Source of the DNA: Lachnospiraceae bacterium UBA7598
GTDB taxonomy: Bacteria > Bacillota > Clostridia > Lachnospirales > Lachnospiraceae
Assembly: GCA_002474415.1 (NCBI GenBank)
Contig: DLQV01000194.1
Location: 1 to 15,310, forward strand
Length of the DNA stretch: 15,310 bases
Reading direction: 5' to 3'
The number at the start of each line of letters is the position of its first letter. Position 1 is the stretch's first letter. The notes below the pieces were generated by a model, which was given only the letters and a program-made list of their open reading frames with translations, had not been told where the DNA came from and ran no database searches. Positions 1-6,976 of this stretch are shown here, one piece after another. Both the position numbers and the translations under genes were made by a program.

Positions 1-44
1 CTGTCACCAGAAGCACCAAAAGCTGTACATACAAAGAATGTTTT

Positions 45-755
45 TTACTTTGGATCAAATTTATACCCCTTTCCCCAGACGGTTTTAATATACTGCGGAT
101 TCTTCGGATCTTCTTCAATCTTTACCCGCAGATTCCGGATATGGACCATAACCGTTCCGTTACAGGAATAAAAATATGGCTCATCCCACACACTTTCATA
201 CAGATTCTGCGCAGAAAAAATTTTCTGTGGATGCTGCATCAGCAGCCGTAACATCCGATACTCAATATCCGACAGCTCCAGAGACTTGCCTTTTATGAAA
301 CTTTCATTATATTCTGTGTTCAACCGTAATTCTTTATATTCCAGATAAGAATCCTCCAGCTTCTGTTCCTCCTGTGCCCTGCCACAGTAAATATTATAAC
401 GGCGGACCAGAGCTTTCACTCTGCCAAGAAGTTCTGCATAGGAAAATGGCTTCGGCAGATAATCATCCCCACCAGCCATCAGCCCGATCAGTTTATCGGA
501 TTCCTGGGCCTTTGCCGTAAGAAACAATACCGGTACATTAGATGTCTTACGGATTTCCTCACAGGTACGAAGCCCTGACATTCCGGGCATCATAATATCA
601 AGAATCACAAGATCCAGTTCATCACTGAGCATTTTAAGCCCTTTTTCTCCGCTTTCTGCCTCCAGCACACCGTAATTTTCACTTTCCAGCAAAATGCGCA
701 CCCCCTCCCGGATATCCGCATCATCTTCTATAATCAATATCTGATTTTTGCTCAT
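45..755 (-). CDS. OmpR/PhoB-family response regulator, last visible gene of the dlt-like operon
   Basis: Two-component response regulator of 236 aa: N-terminal receiver domain (about residues 4-115) and C-terminal winged-helix DNA-binding domain (about 140-234). The receiver has the acidic pair D11/D12, phospho-acceptor D53 in the LDIMMPG stretch, T80 in FLTAK and K102 in PKPF, so it should be phosphorylatable. The C-terminus has the usual winged-helix signature, ending VWGKGYKFDPK. The start is set by a GAGGTGA ribosome site that overlaps the stop codon of the upstream SGNH gene, so translation is probably coupled. As the last visible gene of the surface-modification operon it may feed back on that operon, as DltR- or VanR-type regulators do near cell-wall genes; this is inference. 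A sensor kinase would be expected further left, but the 44 nt before the window edge show no convincing start. Confidence 0.93.
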   Translation of the reverse strand: MSKNQILIIEDDADIREGVRILLESENYGVLEAESGEKGLKMLSDELDLVILDIMMPGMSGLRTCEEIRKTSNVPVLFLTAKAQESDKLIGLMAGGDDYLPKPFSYAELLGRVKALVRRYNIYCGRAQEEQKLEDSYLEYKELRLNTEYNESFIKGKSLELSDIEYRMLRLLMQHPQKIFSAQNLYESVWDEPYFYSCNGTVMVHIRNLRVKIEEDPKNPQYIKTVWGKGYKFDPK

Positions 756-766
756 CTTTCTTCACC

Positions 767-1753
767 TCACTCTTCTATCATAGCATACGCCCCTTCCTTC
801 CGGTACTGCAATTCCTGTCTTATTTTTTGTTCGTATTTCTTACATAACGTTCCCCAGGAGGCATAACGTTTCTCTCCTCTGTGATCCTGCAATTCATAAT
901 GTTCTGCCAGATACTTTCCCAGAAATCGGCTGGTTTTGGTCGCTCCCCACACATTCAGGTGATCCCCGCCATCGCGGGTATCTGTCTGCCAGTCAATCTT
1001 TATTTCATCTGTTTTCAGATTCAGATCCAGATATGCCATCTTATGTTTTCCGGCATAAGACTGCAATGCATTATGTTTTTCCATCGAATAATTTTTCGGG
1101 GATGGCATACTGACCAAAAGAAACTGTGCCCGATTTTCTTTGCATAGTTTTCTGATTTTATACAGCCACATACGGTTTTCTTTAGAAACAGGCTTTCTTC
1201 CTTCAGATGCAGACATATAGGTTCCCATGGTATAAGGATATCCCGTACTGCGTAACAGATAACCTTTATAATTTTGTCTGTCATATCGTTTTCCAAACAA
1301 AACGGTTTTCCACATATCGTGATACTGAATTATCGGAAACCACTGCTCCGCTTTTTGTGAGATAAAAGATTTCATTCCTTCCAGATTTCCCTGTCTGCGA
1401 TACAGCACATTGGATTCCAGCACTACAAGCTTTATTTTCTGGTTCTCAACCGCCTTTTTTATCGTCAGATATGTATCCTGCATTTTCTGTCCGGACTGTG
1501 CTCCGACCATAGATGCAATTCCATAATCTTTCCACATCTGCATAGGCGAAAATCCACTATACGCCAGACTGTCACCCACAAAAAGCACATCAACGGTATT
1601 CTTTGGTTCCTTCTGTATCTGCATAAAGCTTAAATTTTTTCCTTTTAACAATCCAATGTCCTCATTTGCTGCATGCACCAGAAACTCTGATAAAATAAAA
1701 CACAGCATAAACAAAATGCCAAAAAAGGCAACTTTTCTTTTAAAACCCTGCAT
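767..1753 (-). CDS. DltD-like SGNH-fold protein with N-terminal membrane anchor
   Basis: Protein of 328 aa. A short basic start and one hydrophobic segment (about residues 8-29) look like an uncleaved signal anchor, which places the rest outside the membrane. The SGNH/GDSL fold is visible: the nucleophile block VGDSLAYSG has Ser62, and the C-terminal block DGGDHLN has Asp264 and His265 of the catalytic dyad. In dlt and alginate-type systems, MBOAT proteins work with an extracytoplasmic SGNH partner (DltD, AlgX/AlgJ) that finishes acyl transfer to the polymer, and the same role is inferred here. It is shorter than typical DltD (about 400 aa), so I call it DltD-like, not DltD. Its start overlaps the MBOAT stop by 14 nt (ATG inside the final Ala-Gly-Phe codons), indicating translational coupling. 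Substrate polymer and acyl group are unknown. Confidence 0.85.
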   Translation of the reverse strand: MQGFKRKVAFFGILFMLCFILSEFLVHAANEDIGLLKGKNLSFMQIQKEPKNTVDVLFVGDSLAYSGFSPMQMWKDYGIASMVGAQSGQKMQDTYLTIKKAVENQKIKLVVLESNVLYRRQGNLEGMKSFISQKAEQWFPIIQYHDMWKTVLFGKRYDRQNYKGYLLRSTGYPYTMGTYMSASEGRKPVSKENRMWLYKIRKLCKENRAQFLLVSMPSPKNYSMEKHNALQSYAGKHKMAYLDLNLKTDEIKIDWQTDTRDGGDHLNVWGATKTSRFLGKYLAEHYELQDHRGEKRYASWGTLCKKYEQKIRQELQYRKEGAYAMIEE

Positions 1754-3242
1754 AAATCAAATCCACCTTCTGATATCCCACGCCATACGCTCCAAAAATT
1801 ATCACAAGAAAAAACAAACCATAATAACAACACCAGCGCAGTGGAGTTTTCAGACCTGTAATCGTTTCATGGACACAGATCTTGTGCTCTTTCATTCTTC
1901 CAATAACTGCAACAAGAAAAACGCCCGCCAGAACAATTATCCAGTCACAATAATCCAGCCGGAACCGTGCAAACGTTCCATCGAACAATGGTGTAAGGGA
2001 AAACCTGTGAAATATGCTCCCAAACATCTGAAAACCTGCTGCGACATCTTTTGCTCGGAAAAACATCTCCCCTGTAAATATAATGATCCATGTTTTTGCA
2101 ACAGACAGAAACGGAATCTGCGGCAGTTTCTTCTTTACCGGTTCCAGTGCAACCTCCAGCATCAAAATTACAAAATAGTACATTCCATAAAATATATAAT
2201 TCCACTGTGCCCCATGCCACAATCCGTTTCCAAGCCAGACAGGAAATAACGCAAGCGCAGATACTCCAAGTTTTGTGATATATTTTCCGCAATGTTTTTT
2301 CCCGAAACGTGACCATTTCTTTACCAGTCCCGATACCGACACCGGATAAAATACATACGTTTTAAACCACGCCCCCAGTGTAATGTGCCATCTGCGCCAG
2401 AATTCCGATGCACTGCGGGATGCAAATGGCTGTCGGAAATTTTCCGGAAGCGTAATGCCAAACATCCTGCCAACTCCCAGCACGATATCCATACCGCCTG
2501 AAAATTCCATATAAAGCTGTACCGTATAGCAAACTGCGCCTGCAAGAATGACAACACCACTATACTGCCGGTAATTGTTAAAAATAATCTGCACCGGAAT
2601 ACTCAGCCGGTCCGCGATTACCATCTTTTTAAACAATCCCCACAAAATGCGAACGCCACCATCCGTCAGCTGCTTTTGCGTAATTGGTTTTCCTTCCCAT
2701 AATGCATCTGCCGTCTGACTGTACATACTGATTGGTCCTTCCATGATCTGTGGAAAAAAGGCAAGAAACAGTGCCAGTTTCCACGGACTTTTTTCTACCA
2801 CAATTTTTCCCCAGTAAACATCCGCCAGATAACCGATTGCCTGTAAGGTATAGTAGGAAATGCCAATCGGAAGTATGAGTTTTCTTAAAGTGAATGCTTC
2901 TCCCAGGCCCAGATGTCCCATGACCACATTTGCATTCTGTGCAAAGAAATTATAGTATTTTAAATATGCCAGTATTCCGAGTAAAACTAAAATTCCAAAT
3001 GTCAGCAGTCGTTTTGCCTGTTTTTTATGCTCTTTTCCAAAGTGCTGCAATCCAACACTGATTCCATACGTAAACAGTGTTGTTCCGATCAGAACAAGTA
3101 CGAGCAGTCCACTGAATGAGAAAAAGTATACATATCCCGCCAGCAGAAGTACAACCCAGCGCCATTTTTGTGAAGTAAGCTGATACACAAGCAGTACAAC
3201 CGGTAAAAAAATAAACAGGAATTCCGCTGATGTGTACGCCAT
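1740..3242 (-). CDS. MBOAT-family O-acyltransferase (DltB/AlgI type)
   Basis: Polytopic membrane protein of 500 aa with the membrane-bound O-acyltransferase hallmarks. These are PIGISYYTLQAIGYLADVYWG (about residues 125-145), FFPQIMEGPI (about 162-171), the PENFRQPF...FWRRWHITL block (about 266-289, conserved His286) and NGLWHGAQWNYIFYG with the presumed catalytic His343. Length is typical of AlgI-like members and somewhat above classical DltB (about 400 aa). DltB takes the acyl group from the phosphopantetheine arm of DltC at the inner membrane face and passes it outward; neighbouring carrier and SGNH genes suggest the same role here. Only 1 nt separates it from the carrier-protein stop, and a GGAGG site lies over that junction. 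The usual GYSDMAIG stretch reads FSGGMDIVLG (about 248-256), a divergence that may reflect the acyl donor. Annotation as a plain alginate acetylase is disfavoured by the adjacent carrier gene. Confidence 0.92.
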   Translation of the reverse strand: MAYTSAEFLFIFLPVVLLVYQLTSQKWRWVVLLLAGYVYFFSFSGLLVLVLIGTTLFTYGISVGLQHFGKEHKKQAKRLLTFGILVLLGILAYLKYYNFFAQNANVVMGHLGLGEAFTLRKLILPIGISYYTLQAIGYLADVYWGKIVVEKSPWKLALFLAFFPQIMEGPISMYSQTADALWEGKPITQKQLTDGGVRILWGLFKKMVIADRLSIPVQIIFNNYRQYSGVVILAGAVCYTVQLYMEFSGGMDIVLGVGRMFGITLPENFRQPFASRSASEFWRRWHITLGAWFKTYVFYPVSVSGLVKKWSRFGKKHCGKYITKLGVSALALFPVWLGNGLWHGAQWNYIFYGMYYFVILMLEVALEPVKKKLPQIPFLSVAKTWIIIFTGEMFFRAKDVAAGFQMFGSIFHRFSLTPLFDGTFARFRLDYCDWIIVLAGVFLVAVIGRMKEHKICVHETITGLKTPLRWCCYYGLFFLVIIFGAYGVGYQKVDLIYAGF

Positions 3243-3243
3243 G

Positions 3244-3468
3244 TTATGCCTCCAGTCTCTGAATCATGGCATAGATTGCTTTTACCGAATTAAAATTTGC
3301 CGGAACCAGTTCAGAAGCATCAATATCCACACCAAACGTATCACTGATTTCGCTGACCAGCGTAATAATTGCAAACGAATCAAGAATATGCTCATCAATC
3401 AATGCGGTTTCTTTTTCCCATGCAATTGTGTCATCCATTCCATTTAATATTTCTAATAACTCGTCCAT
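3244..3468 (-). CDS. DltC-like acyl/aminoacyl carrier protein
   Basis: Small acidic four-helix carrier protein of 74 aa. The phosphopantetheine attachment site is Ser31 in the ILDSFAIITLV segment, the D-S-(L/F/M) motif of carrier proteins at the start of helix 2. The length matches DltC (about 78 aa). It should receive an activated amino acid from the adjacent ligase as a thioester and present it to the MBOAT protein. The start at 3468 is chosen because AAGGAAGG lies at proper distance upstream; the gene then overlaps the end of the decarboxylase by 38 nt in another frame. An alternative start at Met11 (3438) would remove nearly all of helix 1. The overlap makes coupled, stoichiometric synthesis of decarboxylase and carrier likely, fitting a decarboxylase that acts on carrier-bound substrate (inference). 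A phosphopantetheinyl transferase is not encoded in the window. Confidence 0.9.
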   Translation of the reverse strand: MDELLEILNGMDDTIAWEKETALIDEHILDSFAIITLVSEISDTFGVDIDASELVPANFNSVKAIYAMIQRLEA

Positions 3469-4645
3469 TTTTTACCTTCCTTTCCATATTGTATCCATAG
3501 GTTTCCTGCTCCCGGCGTACTTTTTCCCAGCCTCTTGTTTCCCGGTAAGTAACCACCGCGGGCAGTTCATGACTTAAAAACAGTGCCATCCCTTCCATTG
3601 CAGAATACGCACCCGTTTTTTCAAAAACAAGAATATCCCCTGTCTGAAGAGCTTTTCCCTTTAGGTCCTGCACCAGCACATCGTTGACAGTGCATAAACT
3701 TCCACATACGGTCCAGCTTTCTTCTGTATCTTCTCTTTCCGGCAATAACCGGATGTTCGGCTGATACATCCCCCGGATCTGTCCGTCATAATGCATCTGA
3801 TGCATTCCCCCATCTGTAATTGCATAATTTTTCTGATTCTCACATTTGCACTCTTCCACACGCGTCAGATAACATCCACAGTCTGCAACCAGTGCCCGCC
3901 CCATTTCCAGCACCAGTTTTCCGCCCCATTTCATCTGTTGTGCTGTCGCAATTATGTTTTTCAGGTCGCAGATCCTTGTATCCTCCTGCCCTTTAAAATA
4001 CGAAACAGACAATCCCGGTCCGTATTCCAGCTCCGGTATTGTAATTTTTGTCCTCTTTTCAAGATCATTCAGAAAATCATCCAGCATCTGTAATTCCTTC
4101 ACACACTGTTTGATATGTTTCTGTGTACCGGAAAAATAATGAATTCCCTGAATAACCAGATACGGATACTGCTTTTTTCCACGTATCATCCGAAGAACCG
4201 ATTGTTTATCCACGCCAAACTGATTTCCACTGCTTAAACGAATAAAAATATGAATCGATGTCTTATGACAACTGCTCCATTCCCCAAGATACCGGTACTG
4301 CTGCTCAGATTCAACGGTATAACAACAGTCTCCCTGATAAACATCCAATATTTCCGACAATTCATTTTTCTTTTTCAGCACCCCTGAAATCAGAATTTTT
4401 TCCGGTGGAATTTCAAGCTCCTTGCAAATACGGAATTCTCCCATCGAACACACTTCCACCCGGTCCACCAGTGTAGACATCTGTCTGGTCAAAAATGTGT
4501 TGGCTTTCATCGCATAACAAAGATCTGCTTTTTCTTTCAATACCTCACGTATGGTATGTACGCCGGCATACAGCTGATCCAGATCATACACGTAAAGTGG
4601 TGTATGAAACCTGCTTACCGCTTCCTGTAATAATTCCTGCCGCAT
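3431..4645 (-). CDS. Fold-type III PLP-dependent decarboxylase (LysA/ODC superfamily), dlt-operon insert
   Basis: Protein of 404 aa with an alanine-racemase-like TIM barrel and C-terminal beta domain. PLP Schiff-base lysine is K47 in CYAMKANTF; His169 in IHYFSGTQ corresponds to the PLP-stacking His; YGPGLSVSY (about 208-216) and EMGR (about 247-250, usually EPGR) are the cofactor-phosphate loops; Cys318 in CGSLCTVND is the catalytic Cys contributed across the dimer; GAY (about 345-347) is also kept. Thus it looks active. In ornithine and DAP decarboxylases an Asp or Glu follows that Cys and holds the distal amine of the substrate; here it is Thr319, so lysine, ornithine or DAP are unlikely substrates. 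Related enzymes accept carrier-bound acyl substrates, for example BtrK, a glutamyl-ACP decarboxylase. One nt separates it from the ligase stop (TGA g ATG). This gene is not part of a classical dlt operon. Confidence 0.85.
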   Translation of the reverse strand: MRQELLQEAVSRFHTPLYVYDLDQLYAGVHTIREVLKEKADLCYAMKANTFLTRQMSTLVDRVEVCSMGEFRICKELEIPPEKILISGVLKKKNELSEILDVYQGDCCYTVESEQQYRYLGEWSSCHKTSIHIFIRLSSGNQFGVDKQSVLRMIRGKKQYPYLVIQGIHYFSGTQKHIKQCVKELQMLDDFLNDLEKRTKITIPELEYGPGLSVSYFKGQEDTRICDLKNIIATAQQMKWGGKLVLEMGRALVADCGCYLTRVEECKCENQKNYAITDGGMHQMHYDGQIRGMYQPNIRLLPEREDTEESWTVCGSLCTVNDVLVQDLKGKALQTGDILVFEKTGAYSAMEGMALFLSHELPAVVTYRETRGWEKVRREQETYGYNMERKVKNGRVIRNIKWNG

Positions 4646-4646
4646 C

Positions 4647-6146
4647 TCATCCCACCTCCAGTTTGCGGTACAGTTCTTTACGGTCTGTCTTACCGTTTTT
4701 ATTTAACGGAAAAGCCGAAATCCGGATCATTTTATGTGGAACCATATAAATCGGAACCTGCTTTTTCAGCTGTGCCCGAATCTGGTTTTTCTCTGCTTCT
4801 CCCTGATAAAATGCCACAAGCTGATTTTTCTTCTGGTCGAGCAGACAACAGCTTTTCTCGACTCCATCCATCCTGTTCAATGCCCGTTCGATTTCTTCCA
4901 GTTCAATGCGATGTCCCATATGCTTAATCTGAAAATCTTTCCGTCCGGCAAAATACAGTTCCTTTTTTTCACCGTAAAATCCCAGATCACCTGTGCGATA
5001 TGTCATTTGATGATTCCAGAGGAAGAAATGTTTTTGTGTTTCCTGCGGATTATGATAATATCCTTTTGCAAGGGATTCCCCACTGACACAGATTTCCCCT
5101 TTCCTGCCTTTCTGTGTGACTTCTTTTCCATTTTGATCAAGCAGAAAAACTTTCCTTCCATCAAACGGATATCCAATCGGAATCCTGACATCCTCAGAAA
5201 TGTGCTGCGGTACTCTGTAAAATGTACAATTGCAGGTAATCTCACTTGGTCCGTACAAATTTATAAATGCAGCTTCCGGCAATGCTTTCTGCCACAGAAT
5301 CAACTGCTGCACGGGCATAACCTCTCCACTGAAAAGAACCATCCGCACAGATTCCGGCACCCGGTACGCAAGCCCTTTCAAAGAAGAAACCAGCGTCAGT
5401 GCGGACACCGCCCAGATAAGAACCGTTACCTTTTTTTCACACAGCCAATCCAGAAGTAGTGGTGGTGTGGAAAACAGTTTTCTGGGGAGAATCACCAGCT
5501 TTGCCCCTGTCATGATGCAGGTATAGATATCTTTGACAGACACATCAAAATCAAACGGTGCCTGATTTCCAATGTGATCTTCTTTCGTAAAGCCAAAAGT
5601 TTCTATAAAGTGTGTAATAAAATCAATAACCGCACGATGTGTTACGGTGATACCTTTCGGTTCCCCCGTCGAACCCGATGTGAAAATGCCATACAAAATG
5701 TCATCATCGCTGCTTCTTTTCCGCCGCTCCCGCAAAAGTTCCTCATGAATTGTTTTTCCGCTGCAAAAAACAGATTGTGCCACCAGAATATTTTCACCAT
5801 TCCATTCCTGCGTTTTTTCTGCCGGATCGTTTTCCACCAGAATCAATGCCGGTTGTAACGTGTGCAGAATCTGTTTCATTCTTTCCGCCGGCTGTGCCGG
5901 GTCCACAACGACATAAAATCCTCCCGCATACACAACCCCAAGCATGAGTGCCAGTGTTTTTACACTTTTTTCTGTCAGAATTGCAACCGGTTCCTGAAAA
6001 GAAATACGTTTTGCAAGAACACTTCCCACCTGCTTTGCCGTGGTAAGCAGTTCTTTCCACGTAACAGAACATACGTCATCTTCAACGGCCGTTCTCTCAG
6101 GAAAACACGCTGCGGTACATTCCAGATATTCTAATATGTTATTCAT
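4647..6146 (-). CDS. DltA-like AMP-forming amino acid:carrier-protein ligase
   Basis: ANL-superfamily adenylation enzyme of 499 aa, the usual DltA length. Visible core motifs in order: A3 FTSGSTGEPKG (155-165), A4 QAPFDFDVSVKD (about 195-206), A5 NLYGPSEITCNCT (about 296-308), A7 YRTGDLG (383-389), A8 GRKDFQIKHMGHRIELEEIE (about 401-420) and A10 NKNGKTDRK with catalytic K486. It should adenylate a carboxylate and load it onto the carrier encoded two genes downstream. In D-alanine-specific DltA a Cys in LF/FCGE lines the side-chain pocket; here the position is Ser273 (LFSGEVMP), and A5 is ITCNCT rather than ATVAVT, so D-alanine is not a safe call. An in-frame TTG at 6200 would add 18 residues, but a GGAGG five nt before ATG at 6146 decides the start. 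No DltX-like small ORF is seen upstream. Confidence 0.9.
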   Translation of the reverse strand: MNNILEYLECTAACFPERTAVEDDVCSVTWKELLTTAKQVGSVLAKRISFQEPVAILTEKSVKTLALMLGVVYAGGFYVVVDPAQPAERMKQILHTLQPALILVENDPAEKTQEWNGENILVAQSVFCSGKTIHEELLRERRKRSSDDDILYGIFTSGSTGEPKGITVTHRAVIDFITHFIETFGFTKEDHIGNQAPFDFDVSVKDIYTCIMTGAKLVILPRKLFSTPPLLLDWLCEKKVTVLIWAVSALTLVSSLKGLAYRVPESVRMVLFSGEVMPVQQLILWQKALPEAAFINLYGPSEITCNCTFYRVPQHISEDVRIPIGYPFDGRKVFLLDQNGKEVTQKGRKGEICVSGESLAKGYYHNPQETQKHFFLWNHQMTYRTGDLGFYGEKKELYFAGRKDFQIKHMGHRIELEEIERALNRMDGVEKSCCLLDQKKNQLVAFYQGEAEKNQIRAQLKKQVPIYMVPHKMIRISAFPLNKNGKTDRKELYRKLEVG

Positions 6147-6155
6147 TGTAGCCTC

Positions 6156-6212
6156 CAGATGTTTATTATTTATGGAAACATCTGTTAGTATGGGGGACAA
6201 AACTTAACAGAT
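6156..6212 (-). promoter_or_regulatory. Ligase-gene leader with two mutually exclusive hairpins touching the ribosome site
   Basis: Two perfect inverted repeats share one arm. On the plus strand CAGATGTTT (6156-6164) pairs with AAACATCTG (6176-6184), with an 11-nt loop. ATCTGTTA (6180-6187) pairs with TAACAGAT (6205-6212), with a 17-nt loop. Bases 6180-6184 belong to both stems, so only one can form at a time. In the minus-strand transcript the stem nearer the gene ends on the first G of the GGAGG ribosome site (6156-6152). This is the layout of a translational switch, but the repeats could equally be a DNA operator. The arms are seen; the function is inferred. Confidence 0.45.
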
Positions 6213-6248
6213 CCTAAAGCAATTCTAAAAGAATATAAAAAATCCCCC

Positions 6249-6278
6249 TTTACAGTTATTCAATTTTGATACTATAAT
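6249..6278 (+). promoter_or_regulatory. Sigma-A-type promoter facing right, divergent from the dlt-like operon
   Basis: TTTACA (6249-6254) and a consensus TATAAT (6273-6278) are 18 nt apart. The predicted transcript starts near 6285 and would give a leader of about 30 nt before the ORF at 6315. The opposite-strand promoter of the dlt-like operon must lie in the same stretch; I could not find a good match to it (a weak TTGAAT about 18 nt before TTTATA is the best candidate), so it may need an activator such as the operon's own response regulator. Confidence 0.6.
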
Positions 6279-6314
6279 ACAAGGAATCATAAAGTAGAAA
6301 AGAGCGCTGCCCTC

Positions 6315-6680
6315 ATGCAGAACATAGAAACGATTGCCGGAGCTTTCACGATCGGCGCTTATGAAATTCCAAAACAATATGTATGTGCAAAAGCACCTGC
6401 TATTACGCAAAAAAAAGAGATCTGTGAGATCGTAACTTACGACCAGCAGATCACCATAAACGGACATAACTATGCTCCGGTACTGCATCAAAACTGTATG
6501 CAGCCGGAGCAGATTACATTATATCCACTTGTAATCCGGCAGGAACACGCGACACTGACCGTGTCCGACCGTTATCATACCGGGCATTGGAAATCCGGGG
6601 ATGACACACAGATTTCCGACTGGCGTCCAAAGCTTAAGCGCCGGGGATGTGTGCCATGTACCAATTGCGGAAGGTGTTAG
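6315..6680 (+). CDS. Unknown 121-aa protein with C-terminal CxxCxxCxxC cluster
   Basis: I do not recognise this protein. It has no signal peptide or membrane segment and ends with GCVPCTNCGRC, four cysteines at regular three-residue spacing and the last one as the final residue; two further Cys lie earlier (C24 and C37). The cluster could bind a metal or Fe-S centre, or be the core of a modified peptide, but there is no maturase gene nearby to support the latter. Support for being real: an open frame of good codon composition and a strong promoter just upstream. Against: only a weak ribosome site (AGAAAAGAG, 6296-6304) precedes the ATG, and the stop codon is directly followed by a repeat element, so the 3' end may have been changed by insertion. 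It is divergent from the ligase operon. Confidence 0.5.
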   Translation: MQNIETIAGAFTIGAYEIPKQYVCAKAPAITQKKEICEIVTYDQQITINGHNYAPVLHQNCMQPEQITLYPLVIRQEHATLTVSDRYHTGHWKSGDDTQISDWRPKLKRRGCVPCTNCGRC

Positions 6681-6841
6681 GTTACTGTTCACTCAGCACC
6701 TGAACACTATGCTGTTCAGGTGCGTATGAACGTGATGTGGGTGTGAGCAGCCCCCTTTTGCGAAGCAAAACTTTATATGGGGCTGCGAAGTTACTGTTCG
6801 CAGGGTAACCTGTGAACAGTAACATGTGAGTGAATAGTAAC
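6681..6841 (+). repeat. Compound inverted-repeat (MITE/REP-like) element
   Basis: The 161-bp block is bounded by inverted ends: GTTACTGTTCACTCA (6681-6695) against TGAGTGAATAGTAAC (6827-6841), 14 of 15 matching. Inside are three more hairpins. GCACCTGAAC/GTTCAGGTGC is at 6696-6705 and 6714-6723. GCAGCCCC/GGGGCTGC (6747-6754, 6779-6786) encloses TTTTGC-gaa-GCAAAA (6756-6770). A 15-bp stem at 6790-6804/6809-6823 has one G-U pair and a GUAA tetraloop of the GNRA type. The GTTACTGTTC arm occurs again in the last hairpin, so alternative long-range pairing is possible. No transposase is present. It starts on the base after the stop codon of the 121-aa ORF and may act as its 3' end. Confidence 0.7.
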
Positions 6842-6862
6842 GATGAAATAACAGAAGATCTC

Positions 6863-6892
6863 TTGACAAGAGGAACTTTCCATGCTTAAATA
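6863..6892 (+). promoter_or_regulatory. Possible promoter reading through the tandem repeats toward purO
   Basis: TTGACA (6863-6868) is followed after 18 nt by TAAATA (6887-6892), or after 17 nt by TTAAAT with an upstream TGC extension. The -35 lies inside a palindrome, CTCTTG-a-CAAGAG (6860-6872), which could bind a regulator. The leader to the IMP cyclohydrolase gene would be about 320 nt and contain the 30-bp repeats. No better promoter was found nearer to that gene. Confidence 0.35.
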
Positions 6893-6976
6893 AATTTAGT
6901 TATATGACTGACGGATAAGTGGAAGAACCACGTGGAGTATAACAAGAGATATAAAGGTGACAGATCCAAAGATTGC

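Noticed and set aside
1656..2249. 197-aa plus-strand ORF inside the MBOAT/SGNH genes
   Set aside because: Antisense shadow of two well-supported membrane-system genes, with unusual composition and no start signals.
3431..4645. Diaminopimelate decarboxylase (LysA) for lysine synthesis
   Set aside because: The operon context is surface acylation, EPGR reads EMGR, and the Glu after the catalytic Cys is Thr.
4647..6146. Classical D-alanine ligase DltA in an ordinary dlt operon
   Set aside because: The pocket Cys is replaced by Ser, a decarboxylase is inserted and no DltX is seen; kept as DltA-like only.
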